Of a stretch of DNA of 64,000 nucleotides, positions 22,885 to 33,643 are shown in pieces. The stretch's first letter is position 1. Each line of letters starts with the position of its first letter. Under the pieces are notes generated by a model. It was not told where the DNA came from. It worked only from the letters and a program-made list of their open reading frames with translations, and made no database searches. The position numbers were made by a program, and so were the translations under genes. This DNA is from Adenophora triphylla var. japonica (taxonomy: Eukaryota > Streptophyta > Magnoliopsida > Asterales > Campanulaceae), in assembly GCA_022495995.1 (NCBI GenBank), contig JAFEMH010002080.1, positions 186,001 through 250,000 on the forward strand, given 5' to 3'.

Positions 22885-25800
22885 ATGGAAGGAGGGAGAT
22901 GGAGGATTATGTCTCTGCTGCTTCCGCTCATTGCCTCTTTGCTTATCTACTTCATCAAATTTCCACCCAAGGTTCAATCCCCCCCCCCCCCTTTTTTTGT
23001 CCATTTTCCTTGAAATTTCTTGTTAATATATTCATATTTGGGGCTTTTAATGGTGTTCATCGATTTTCTTTACTTAACCACCCACATACATAATACACTG
23101 GCGAAGCTAGATTTTTTTAATGGGTCGATTCTTTTTATATAGAAATTTGTCAAAAGGGGATCAAAATGGTATCATAGTGCAAAATTTGCCACAAATAAAG
23201 ATGATCGAAATGAACAAATTAGGTTTTTAGCGTATATTTTTATATTTTAAAGATACTAAATGACATTTTCTAAAACTTAATGGGGTCGAGTGACCCCCCT
23301 CAGCTTCATGTAGCTTTGCCACTACATACATACATGTACTATCATCATACATGTGTTCATACCCACTAGGTTTTTGTACATATTTGCATGTAAATTTGTC
23401 TTTGTTTATTTATTTCAAGGAGAGATTCTCAAGATGTTTTATTCTGACTTATTTCTATCTGTTTTCTTTTTCCACGTTAATACTCATAGTTTAAATTTTT
23501 CGAGCAACTTGATATACCCTAGACCAAAAATTTATGAGAATTTAATTTTACGTGTGAAATTCTTAGTTATCATTGATGCACCTCAAAAAATTCTATTAAT
23601 AAATTTTAGTCAAAGTTGAATAAGGTTGATCAAGAAAGTCAAACTAGGACTATTAGGTGCAACTCCGGAGTATTCATTTTGATTCCGTTGTTCAACATGT
23701 TTAAGACTGCAACACTGCATTATCGCTACAATTGATATTGAAACCTTATTTTGGTTTCATTTTTGTTTCTTGAATTTATTCGGTGGAGAAACAGAGGTCT
23801 CCATTGAATTGACCCTGTCCAAAAACTTTCGATATGATTGCTTTATGCTGTTTCCTCGTGCTTTTATATGGAAAATTCCTCGTAATATGAATTACTTAGC
23901 TATTTGACTGTAGACATTTGAATAGATTTAATCATTCTATTCTAAACACATCTAAAATGTTATGAAACAGCCTAAGGTGAATGACTGCAGCCTTCTTCCT
24001 CATGATCATTATTGGATTGCTAGCAAGCGCATCGTGACACCAGAAGGGATCATTTCAGGCGCAGGTTTGTTTGACCTTTAGATTCCAATTGATTTGCAAA
24101 GAGTTAGTAATATTATTTTGTCAAATTTCATCAAAGTTACATTATCAGGCTTTGAGATTATGTTAAATTGATTTAGTATTGTGTTTTGAGATTCAATGAT
24201 GTTTTATTAACCTTTGATTGAGCAGTTGAGATCAACGGAGGAAACATCATATCGGTTGTTCGAGAAGATCATTGGCAGGGAAGTGGAAGAAGTGGCCATG
24301 TTCTTGACTATGGCGAAGCCGTTGTAATGCCTGGTTTGATTGATGTGTAAGATGACTTATCATTACCTTGTTTCTCCTTTTTTTTCATATTTTTATTTAG
24401 AATTATGATTTTTATTTTTTTTTTCCATTTCAAATTCAGTTTGACCTTAGTAGTCAAGGACTTTGCATGTGTTCATTTCAGGCATGCACATCTTGATGAT
24501 CCTGGAAGAACCGAATGGGAAGGATTTCCTTCAGGAACAAAGGCTGCTGCTGCAGGTAAACTATTTTCTTCTTATTACTAGTTCTATCCGTCTAATTCTT
24601 TACTCCCTCCGTCCCGAAATGTTCTTCCTACTTTTTTGTCGTTAACGCGAATGTACTTTGAACAATAATTTTAGGTTGAGTTAATTATCCAAATGAACAT
24701 CCAAAAATTGTTATTGATAGTATTTATAGTGGTATATCGATAACAAGTTTTAAATTTTCATTAGGATAATTAAATCAACCTAAAATTATTGTTCAAAGTA
24801 CCTTCGTGTTAACAACAAAAAATTGGGAAGATCATTTCGGGACGGAGGGTGTATTAAACAGTGACAATCTTTTAGACTTTTGCAATGTTCGACCCTTTGC
24901 ACGACATATCTAGTTTGCAGCAAAGGTATATTTGAATGAATAACCTTGGCATTTTCAGATATTCTCCGCTTATTGCAGATCGTTAATCATGTGGAGGAAA
25001 AATGAATTATCTGAAATTATCTTATCATTTCTAATTTCAACTCACTAAGAACATAATTTCTTATTTTCATTGGTTTTGTGCAGGTGGGATAACAACATTG
25101 ATTGACATGCCTCTTAATAGTTTCCCATCAACAGTTTCTGAAGAAACATTGAAACTTAAGGTATGGACTGGCACCTATGATTAATTATATTATATTTAAC
25201 ATAAAAGGGCAATCTGGCTCTACAAGAGCTCTCACTATGTGTGGGGTCCAGAGAAGGGCTGGGCCACATGGCTTAATGTAGGCCCATGTGGGCTCACTTA
25301 TATCAATTTGCCTAGCACTGTTACTTATTTAAAATATGAAGACCTTACAATCATTGTCATTATGAGGTTATGTCGGATTTATATGTTTCTAATTTCTAAT
25401 ATGGCCAAGCAGAGCGATGCAATTCATCTCTGATTGTCATGCATTTAATAAAGTTTTGCATTCTTTTCTAATCTTACGTATGTTTGCATGACAGCTTGAT
25501 GCTGCAGAAGGAAGAATTTTTGTTAATGTTGGTATGCTCCTGATAATTATTTCTGAGAAATACTGCTATTCCATACAAATTTCTACAGTACTTGATTCTC
25601 TTACGCACAGGTTTTTGGGGCGGTCTAGTTCCTGAAAATGCATATGATGTAAGTGCTCTGGAACGTCTCCTCAATGCTGGCGTTCTCGGTTTGAAGGTAG
25701 CCAAGTCATTAAAGTTACATATTCCCATATATTGCACTCCCTCCGTTCCAAAATGAATGCCCAATTTTTATTTTTTTTCAAATTTGCTTTTGATCAAGAT

Positions 25801-28213
25801 TAAATTCGAAATAAAGTAAAATTGGACATTTCATTTTGGGACAGAGGGAGTAATATCTTTGTGAAAATGCTATTGATCTACCCTGACACTTCGTATTATT
25901 TTCTACAGTCGTTTATGTGTCCTTCTGGGATCAATGACTTCCCGATGACAAATGCCAGCCATATTAAGGTAGTACTCAGATTATTAATCTGGTCAAACAC
26001 CATTTGTTGTTTTTTTAAGAATGATGTTGAATAAATCCCTCTTTCTTTGAAGTTGATCTTTTTTGTTTCTCTTTTCAGGAGGGACTCTCTGTTCTGGCCA
26101 GGTATAAAAGACCTTTGCTGGTACATGCAGAGCTACCGCAAGAACTTGAATTGCAAGAAGGTGTTGACAGTCCTCGAGCTTATTCAACGTATCTTAAGAC
26201 TAGGCCTGCTTCATGGTAAGATAATGTTTTGTAGAGTACTTCTTACAAAATTTTTGCTAATCATTACTATATGTTCTATTATCCTGCTTAGCTCCAGGAT
26301 TTTAACTATTATTATCCATTCAAATTATCTTCTTATGGACAACAGAGCGATGCTAGTTTCTTTTTTCTTTTTTGAATGATCATGAAAATTTATTAAATAA
26401 ATAAAATAGTAATACAGTCCACTTTTTGTTATATACAGGGAAGAGGCAGCTATTCGAGAGCTTTTAACCGTAACAAGAGACACTAGAACTGGTGGTTCTG
26501 CTGAAGGAGCTCATCTTCACATTGTTCATCTGTCTGATGCGAGCTCTTCTTTAGATCTAATTAAGGTTTTTAATTTACTTGACTTAATATGAAAAAACCA
26601 ACAACCACTTAATATGAAAAAACCAACAACCATATTTCATTATCCATTAACCTTGTCCTTCATGTTTACTAGGAAGCAAAAAATAGCGGAGACAGCTTAA
26701 CAGTGGAAACTTGTCCTCATTACTTGGCATTCTATGCTGAAGAAATTCCAGATGGAGATACTCGTTTTAAGTGCTCCCCACCTATCCGTGATGCATCCAA
26801 CAAAGAAAAACTCTGGGTGGCATTGATGGTCAGTAACAAATTTTAGATATATCTCGTATACTCCCTCCAACCCAAAATGAATGTCCATTTTTTTTTTTTT
26901 TTTTTTTTGAAATTTGCTCTTGCTCAAGAGCAAATTTGATTTTCTTTTGGACATTCATTGTGGGACAGAGGTAGTATGAAATTTGCTTGATTTTCTTTGT
27001 TTGACTTTATTTGACTACTACGAAAAATGCAGGACGGACATATTGACATGTTAAGCTCTGATCATTCACCCTCTGTACCTGAGCTCAAACTCTTTGAAGA
27101 AGGTGATTTTTTACGGGCTTGGGGTGGTATATCTTCCTTGCAGGTCTGTGTTTGGCTCCTAAGACTGTTTCTTTACTAAGCCTTGCATGCACACACGCAC
27201 ACACACTCTGTTTCCTGCTCTTTCCTTTCTTTATTTTGATTCATCCTGATTGGCGTTGTTTTTGGGATGGCCCACAGTTTGTTCTTCCGGTGACATGGTC
27301 TTATGGGCGTAAATATGGGGTTACTTTGGAAACATTAGCTTCATGGTGGAGTGAGAGACCTGCCAAACTTGCTGGCCAGAATTTGAAGGTAATGTTTCTG
27401 CTACCTGAGGTGGGGGGTACTTGGTGCATCAATGTTAATTCCATTTGAATATCTTTTCGTAAAGAAACTTTGGTTTGATGTTCATAAATAATTACGATAT
27501 AATGAACCTATGCAGGGAGCTATTGCGATTGGGAAGCACGCAGACATAGCTGTGTGGGAACCAGAAACGGAGTTTGATCTAGATAATAACCATCCCGTCC
27601 ATCATAAGCACCCTGTATGAAATTCCTATCTCTATCTCTTTCTATATCACTTGATTATATGTTTAGGAATTACTCACATTCACTGCTGACAAGTTTGCTA
27701 TAGAGAAGTTATTTTCTCGACAAAAAACAATTGGAAAATTAGAAAGAACAATAAGAAAAGAGGATCAAATTTCAGTGGCACGAGCATTATAGTCATTTTA
27801 TGGCATATTTCACAACCAAAACCAAAGAAAATGGTTAACCAACATTCAGCCTCTTGTGCCTCTTGTTAACAGGAAGCTAAAACCTCTGTTTGGAACTTAG
27901 AAAAGAAAGAAGAACGAAAAAAAAAATTCTTTAGCAGATTTGTCGCAAGAAGAATCTTACGGTTTACAAAGAAAAGATGAAGATAAAACTAAAGAGCAAG
28001 CATACTAATTCATATTCTCCCGCTTAAATAATACACAATACGATAAAATAGATCATGTATACATGTATCATATTTGTGCAGAGTATATCGGCCTACATGG
28101 GATCAAGATTATCTGGAAAAGTTTTGGCGACTTTCATTGGAGGAAACCTTGTGTATGAAAAGGAACAACACGCTCCATCTGCCTGTGGAATCCCTATCCT
28201 AGCAAGAAGATAA
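22885..28213 (+). CDS. ALN: Allantoinase
   Basis: Fifteen exons join in frame to 502 residues: 22885-22971, 23971-24064, 24226-24346, 24482-24555, 25084-25160, 25495-25531, 25611-25696, 25909-25968, 26079-26215, 26439-26565, 26673-26828, 27033-27143, 27278-27388, 27516-27614 and 28082-28213. All introns are GT-AG. The enzyme opens the hydantoin ring of allantoin to allantoate in ureide catabolism, normally in the ER. An N-terminal hydrophobic segment ([14 protein letters not shown]) fits ER targeting. Metal ligands of the amidohydrolase fold are visible: HAHLDDPGR (HxH), the lysine in GVLGLKSFMCPSG, a His in [18 protein letters not shown], and the Asp in MLSSDHSP. Several introns contain MITEs. 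No defect is seen. Confidence 0.97.
23096..23324. mobile_element. hAT-like MITE in allantoinase intron 1
   Basis: CACTGGCGAAGCTAG on the left pairs with an inverted tagctttgccacta on the right. Flanks are acatacata-type simple sequence on both sides, so the duplication cannot be delimited. Confidence 0.65.
24601..24853. mobile_element. Foldback Stowaway-like MITE, allantoinase intron 4
   Basis: Begins tactccctccgtcccgaaat and ends atttcgggacggagggtgta. Inverted complementarity runs through most of the element (for example acaataattttaggttgag against caacctaaaattattgt), so a transcript could fold into a long hairpin. Confidence 0.9.
25736..25852. mobile_element. Stowaway-like MITE, allantoinase intron 7
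   Basis: actccctccgttccaaaatga pairs with the inverted tcattttgggacagagggagt, about 117 bp. It belongs to the same short subfamily as 3657-3763 and 26861-26974. Confidence 0.9.
26861..26974. mobile_element. Stowaway-like MITE, allantoinase intron 11
   Basis: ctccctccaacccaaaatgaa pairs with the inverted ttcattgtgggacagaggtag. The centre has a poly-T run and gctcttgctcaagagcaaat, a local palindrome. Confidence 0.9.
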
Positions 28214-28258
28214 TGGAACTTGTTCATATGGTGCTTGTGAATATAATTAAATGTATAT

Positions 28259-28366
28259 ACTACCTCGCTCCGTCCCAAAATGAAAGACAAAAAAATTTAG
28301 AATTTGCTCTTGATCAAGTGCGAATTTGAAAAAAAAAAATTGGTCATTCGTTTTTGGGACTAAAGT
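28259..28366. mobile_element. Stowaway-like MITE just after allantoinase
   Basis: gctccgtcccaaaatgaaag pairs loosely with the inverted tggtcattcgtttttgggac. It starts about 45 bp after the allantoinase stop codon, so it may lie in the 3' UTR. Confidence 0.7.
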
Positions 28367-28830
28367 GGACGTACGTCGGTGTGTTGTTATAGCTAAATTT
28401 ACTTCAACCTTATTATTTGTATGGCTAAAGCCTAAAATCACTTCAAAATTTATGGATTTTACCAAGTTTAAACACATCTAATCCATAAAACACAAAAATT
28501 GACGAGGTGACAACATTCGAATCGTAAGACAGAACTATCGCTGGAGCAAACTCCGCCCACAAGCGGGTTCGGAGTTGGATTAAAGTTGTGACATTTGCCG
28601 AGGGAACTAATTCCAATTTGAGTATTTCAGACAGACAGAGAGATTGCAATAATCAGGTACAAGAACTTGTCCTCAATCACCCAACCCAAAATTAATGACA
28701 CATAAGATTGGCTGGCCATTTTTTTGCCACACATTTAGTCGGCCTTTCTTTGGTCTCTATATCCATAATTGAGTCACAAATTTTAAGCACGAGAATTAAG
28801 AAAAAATAGAAGAAATAATTTGTCAGAAAG

Positions 28831-29061
28831 TACTCCCTCCGTCTCAAAATGTTTGTCCCATTTGACTTTTTTGTTGAACTTTGACCACAAATTTATGAGA
28901 GATTAATCATGTTTATGAAATTCTAAAAGTTGTTGATAATATTATTAATGATGAATCAATAGAAATTTTTAGAATTTCATGACCATAATTAAATTGTCAT
29001 ATATTTGTGGTCAAAGTTCAACAAAAAAGTTGAGACAAACATTTTGAGAAGGAAGGAGTAT
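28831..29061. mobile_element. Foldback Stowaway-like MITE
   Basis: tactccctccgtctcaaaatg pairs with the inverted cattttgagaaggaaggagta. The arms continue inward (ttgttgaactttgaccacaaat against tttgtggtcaaagttcaac), giving a near full-length hairpin. Confidence 0.9.
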
Positions 29062-29300
29062 TAGTTAGTAATTGTCAAGACAAGATTTTATGTACTTTCA
29101 TTGGTGTTATCAAAAATAGAGTTAAGATGTGAATATGTTTTTCCATGATATAAGCAACTGTTGGACTCTTTAAGTCTTTTAGTCCCAGTATGATACGTTC
29201 AACATGGGATAAGACTTGTAATTGGATAAGAAGTCTTGTAGTTGGATAAGATGATGAGATACAATCCATATGGGACTGTTACTCGGTACTATCATCAACT

Positions 29301-29540
29301 ATACTCCCTCCGTCCCAGAAAATTCGTCACTTTTTATTCAAAATGGCGTCCCATTTGAAGCGTCACTTTTCCTAAAAAGAAAATATTTTATTAATATTCT
29401 ATTACACCCCCTCACTATTTCCTCCACTAATTCTCTCCTATTTTCAAATTACACTCACAACATTTTTTCTTCCCTCTTTTTTCCTTAATTTGCGTGCCAT
29501 CCCTAAAAGGGTGACACTTTTCCTGGGACGAAGGGAGTAT
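29301..29540. mobile_element. Stowaway-like MITE
   Basis: atactccctccgtcccagaaaa on the left, tttcctgggacgaagggagtat on the right. The interior carries the common ctcactatttcctccactaattctctcc segment. Confidence 0.85.
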
Positions 29541-29590
29541 ATTTTAGGCTTTTGTAGACTAAAATATACTGTACACAACAACAAATCATA

Positions 29591-29871
29591 TACTCCCTCC
29601 GTTCCATAATACTTGACACACTTTTCCATTTTGGGCGTCCCACTGATAAGTCACACTTCCTAAAATGGCAAAGAATCTTTACTATTCCCTCCACTCATTC
29701 TCTCTCCTACATTATTTTAATACTCACAACACCATTATAATTTACTATTCTCTCCACTCATTCTCTCTCCTACTTAACTATCTACACTCACAACACATCA
29801 ACCTTTTTACTTTTTCCTTAATTCCCATGCGGAACAGTAACTGTGTCAAGTATTACGGGACGGAGGGAGTA
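29591..29871. mobile_element. Stowaway-like MITE
   Basis: tactccctccgttccataata pairs with the inverted tattacgggacggagggagta. An internal duplication (ttactattccctccactcattctctcctac...) occurs twice. Confidence 0.9.
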
Positions 29872-30217
29872 GATCTCAGCCAATATACTGTCTCTAGGCT
29901 ACCATCGGGAGCCTTGAAAGATGAGAGTGGAATCATAGCTAGATGCCCGATTTTGTGGTATCGGCTCGACGAGAGAAACGTGGTGATTGCAGGAACAATC
30001 GTTCATCGAGAGCCACACATTTGCATTTCATCTATTGGTTTTATGATTGTTTGGCTGAATTGGATTTGAATGCATTCAAACTGCACAGTAATACGAAAAA
30101 TCTCAATGTAGGATGTAGCTCATGTTACTTTAAATGTATGAGAGTTATCTCCGATAAAATTCACCTCCCTATTCATTATAAAACATAACTCGTTCTTTCA
30201 ATAAATAAATAAAAATA
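29872..30217. other. Unassigned intergenic sequence
   Basis: A short open frame on the + strand (ending at 30069) has no recognisable motif and partly overlaps the MITE. I see no gene here. Confidence 0.5.
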
Positions 30218-30220
30218 TAA

Positions 30221-30408
30221 GGCTCCGTTTGTTTAGCGTAAAACTTTTTCTGAAAAATGATTTTCGGCAAAATGTTTTTCGGAAAATGAAAAAGTTTTCC
30301 GGAAAATAAGATAAAAATGAAGTTTTCCCCATTTTCTGGTGCGAAACAAACACCGAAAAATGAGAAAAATGTTTTCCGGAAAACATTTTCCCCCAAACAA
30401 ACGGAGCC
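30221..30408. mobile_element. Tourist-like (PIF/Harbinger) MITE
   Basis: Perfect 14-bp terminal inverted repeat GGCTCCGTTTGTTT. It is flanked by TAA at 30218-30220 and 30409-30411, the 3-bp duplication type of PIF/Harbinger. The interior consists of inverted repeats of ttttccggaaaa. Confidence 0.85.
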
Positions 30409-30419
30409 TAAGTTATAAC

Positions 30420-31030
30420 TCATGTTATTAGTTAGTGGACAAATCAGAATCGGAACCGACCCAAACCGTGAACCAAACCAACTAGAACAGACATGAACTG
30501 GAATCGGAACTAGCAGTATAGCTGTTCGGTTTCGGTTGCTCTTTTTCTCAAACCTTGAACCGACAGTTCTGAATCGGACGAAAGTTCGAACCGTCATTTC
30601 TTTGTTTTGACATAAAATGTTATAGTTTAACAGTTTGGTTTTGTTTAGTATTTTAACAAATTGTTATAAATATAACGTTTCCTTCATTTTCACATAAGAT
30701 AGTTGCATTTTAAACAGATTTTTAAAAAATAATTAACAAAATCTGTTAAAATATAACAGTTTCTGACATTGTGTTGGTTTGGATAAAACAACAAGAAAAG
30801 GAACTTGAAAACCGTCGAAACAGGAGGTTCGGAACCGGAACCGAAAACCAACACGGTTAGGTTTTGGTTCCTTGATCTCCCGAATCCCCATAATCATCGG
30901 AACCGAAACGAAGCGGATGACCACCACCACCATCACCACCACCACACACACACACACACAAAAAAAATCTGATTACTTCCCTCCAATTTTAACAAAAAAC
31001 TGGATAAGGTGGAAGAAATAGAAGTACAAC
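30420..31030. other. Intergenic DNA with cggaaccgaaacc repeats
   Basis: Irregular repeats of the aaccg/ggttcggttt kind at 30445-30600 and 30810-30915 resemble the subterminal repeats of the hAT element at 42782-43936 but lack clear termini. A (CCA)n/(CA)n stretch lies at 30918-30961. No coding sequence is credible. Confidence 0.5.
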
Positions 31031-31665
31031 CATAAAGAGAATTGTTATTCACCCCCGCAAGTTTACTTAATACCCCCGCGTTATTATTTTTTTTAAAAAA
31101 ATTCATTAATTGAAATGACTCTATTACCCTTTACTAAGTTGTTGTCCACCCGAATTTCTTCATATTACTTGTCTGTCTACTAAATACACCCGCAAACTTT
31201 ATTAAATTTTCACTCCCTAAACCCTAAAAACTTACCATTCTTTACACGACCCCTTCTATTGAAATTCAACGATCGGTAAAAAAAAAAACAACAAAAATCT
31301 CTCTTTGTTCCTTTTACAAAATACTCTATTTTACTATATATTGAGTTAAAGTTCAATTATGGATGGAACGCCCGATGATCAAGACTTAAATGTAAGTATT
31401 TTGACACTACTTAAATTGTTTTTGCTTTGTTTTAAAAAAAAATTATAAAATTGTCATCTACGTTCGACAAGTAGTTGCCGAACATATTTGAATTGTTCGG
31501 TAATGGTTGACCGAACAATCGTCCATTGTCCGGTTAGTACTTGCCGAACATTGTAATGATGTTCATTCAACAATGGCCGAACATTTTAATGATGTTCAAT
31601 CAACATTGGCCGAACATTTGAACAATGTTCAGACAATGTTGGCCGAACATTTTAAACTTTATTAA
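31031..31665 (+). mobile_element. MULE-like 5' end, copy 1
   Basis: Starts gagaattgttattcaccccc, a Mutator-like terminus style (compare the gtcaattgctgaatacacccc sequence read on the - strand at 48412-48455). It continues with an A/T-rich leader and a tiny first exon, 31359-31391, encoding MDGTPDDQDLN before a gtaagt donor. The intron start holds a periodic array of dyads (31462-31648). The sequence up to 31552 is repeated in direct orientation at 33173-33643. The rest of the element is absent: a REP segment starts near 31672. The MULE assignment is inference from terminus style and layout. Confidence 0.55.
31462..31648. repeat. Six-unit dyad array, 33-bp period
   Basis: Six 22-bp dyads of the form GTTCRN-N10-NCGAAC start at 31462, 31495, 31528, 31561, 31594 and 31627; the third starts GTCCGG. 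They are separated by 11-bp spacers throughout. The dyad outer halves are conserved (GTTC...CCGAAC) while the central ten bases vary. It lies at the start of the intron after MDGTPDDQDLN. I found no matching coding explanation. Confidence 0.9.
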
Positions 31666-31671
31666 AAAAAA

Positions 31672-33101
31672 TATGGCTTTTTTTAATCGAAAGGTGGAAG
31701 TTTTATTGTATTTTGTTTTTCTATCTTAAAAAATATTGGCAAGTACAAACACAACTTTTCTCCGATAGTCAATGAAATTTTATTCAAAAGTCAAAACACC
31801 CTAAACTTTTAGGCTATGTTTGGCAACTCAATATCAATTCTTGGTTTTGGAATTCGAAGAAGAAATGAAATTTGCAAAATTTAAAGTGCTATTCCGGTTC
31901 CACTGCATATATTTGAGTTGGCAAACATAGCCATACTAGAATTGGTAAATTTATGAAATGTACTGCCCATAAGAAGCATCTCACCCCAGCGGGTGCCTAC
32001 GCATTGTACAGATAACCAATTAACTAAAACAACAACATGCATACAAAATGCAAATGTGGGTGGTTTTGTGCAGTTGTTCTGTATGTGAGCATGAAAGACG
32101 GGAAGCAAATTAATGAATTCATCCTAGGAGGCAACCGCATTTTGTAAAAAAAAATCCACAAAATGCCTCTCTAAGTTGGGATTTTCATTAAGTATGTAGA
32201 GTAGCCATGCTAATGATATTGCCTCTCTATGTTGGGATTTTCATTGAATATGTAGAGTAGCCATTCTAATGATATTCTTTTGCAGTAACGCTTCAAAGTT
32301 CAGTGTGTAGGATTATTTTACGGATTGAACTCAGAGTTGAGCTGTAACTAAGCATGCTTAAGTCAAGCTGCTCTCTTTGTGTGTGTTGGCGTGTGTGGAA
32401 GAGAGGTAGGACTTACGATTTAAACTTGGGAGGCAACTGCATCTTATTCAAGAACTCCACAAAGGGCCTCTCCAAATCATCATATGAAATCCTCTTTTCA
32501 TCAACACCACCACCTTCTAAATGCCCTTGTACCAATTTGAAGAAGCTATTCAACTGATTCTTCTCCCTAAACCCTAACGTCTTATCCTTGAAAACCCCAC
32601 TCCTAGATTCCAGAACACTCCTCAAAACCCCATTTTCCTCATCCCAAAACCAGCTTGAATCCACATTCATGAACTCAACATACTTATTCGCCCCAGATTT
32701 CAACATCAAGTCAACCGCCAAGTCAACGCAGAACAAAACCCTAGGTCCGGAAACATTCAAGCAGAACTTCCGAGAGTGTTTCAGAACTGAATCCGATTGA
32801 GTGGATATTTCGACGTCTGAGTAGAGGGGGTATGTGAGGATGGGAACGACAGTAAGGTTTGGGTCGTCGGAGTGTTGGGGGGGAGGGGAGTAGAGGTGGT
32901 GGAGTGGAGGAAGGAGGAAGGAGGTCGGGGATGGAGAGGGAGGCGAAGTGGGAGCCGTAGAAGGGGTTAGGGTCGAGATGGAGGACGGATTTGTGGGCGG
33001 TGGAGGCAGCGACGATGGTGGATTCTGGGAGGCCGGTGCCGATTACGATTAAGTCGGGATCAATTGGCGGGTAATCGTTCTCGGCCATTGCAGCCGAGAA
33101 A
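31672..33101 (-). pseudogene. Inverted duplicate of the REP 5' region
   Basis: This 1.43-kb block is the reverse complement of about 62029-63455: the REP leader, exon 1 and much of intron 1. Reading on the - strand, the ATG is at 33088. The first part (ADY/ENDYPPID, LIVIGTGLPESTI, LHLDPNPFYGSHF) is kept. A frameshift in the Pro/Ser stretch near 32900 moves the rest (LFCVDLAVDLMLKSGANKYVEF...) to another frame at 32760-32413. The intron copy is nearly identical to the right-hand one. It lacks downstream exons and is flanked on both sides by MULE-like 5' ends, so it is a transposed or duplicated fragment. Confidence 0.9.
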
Positions 33102-33172
33102 AGAACTATGATTTTTTCTTTGGGTATGGAAATCTTGGGATTTGGAGTTGTGTATTTGAACAATTTTTTCAG

Positions 33173-33643
33173 GAGAATTGTTATTCACCCCGCAAGTTTA
33201 CTTAATACCCCGTATTATTATTTTCAAAAAAAATTCATTAATTGAAATGACTCTATTACCCTTTACTAAGTTGTTGCCCACCCGAATATCGTCATATTAC
33301 TTGTCTGTCTACTAAATACACCCACAAACTTCATTAAATTTTCACCCCCTAAACCCTAAAAACTTATCATTCTTTACACGACCCCTTCTATTGAAATTCA
33401 ACGGTCGGTAAAAAAAAAAAAAATCTCCCTTGTTCCTTTTACAAAATTCTCTATTTTAATGGATGGAACGCCGGATGATCAAAACTTAAATGTAAGTATT
33501 TTGACACTACTTAGATTGATTTTGCTTTGTTTTTAAAAGAAATTAAAAAAAATTCGTCATCTACGTTCGGCAAGTAGTTGCCGAACATATTTGAATTGTT
33601 CGGTAATGGTTGACCGGACAATCGTCCATTGTTCGGTTAATAC
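33173..33643 (+). mobile_element. MULE-like 5' end, copy 2 (truncated)
   Basis: Direct repeat of 31031-31552. It again encodes a first exon MDGTPDDQNLN (33459-33491) with a gtaagt donor. Two complete dyads start at 33565 and 33598. The third, starting at 33631, is cut at 33643 by the hAT-like element. The first dyad here is a perfect 9-bp-arm palindrome, GTTCGGCAA-N4-TTGCCGAAC. Confidence 0.7.

Noticed and set aside
24601..24853. microRNA precursor
   Set aside because: The hairpin is explained by a MITE with standard termini; no mature miRNA can be argued from sequence alone.
30169..30597. 142-codon open frame on the - strand
   Set aside because: It crosses the Tourist-like MITE and ggttcgg repeats and shows no recognisable domain.
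31462..31648. CRISPR-like array
   Set aside because: Regular repeat-spacer layout, but the conserved parts are the two halves of a dyad, the centres vary, the context is a plant transposon intron, and there are no cas genes.
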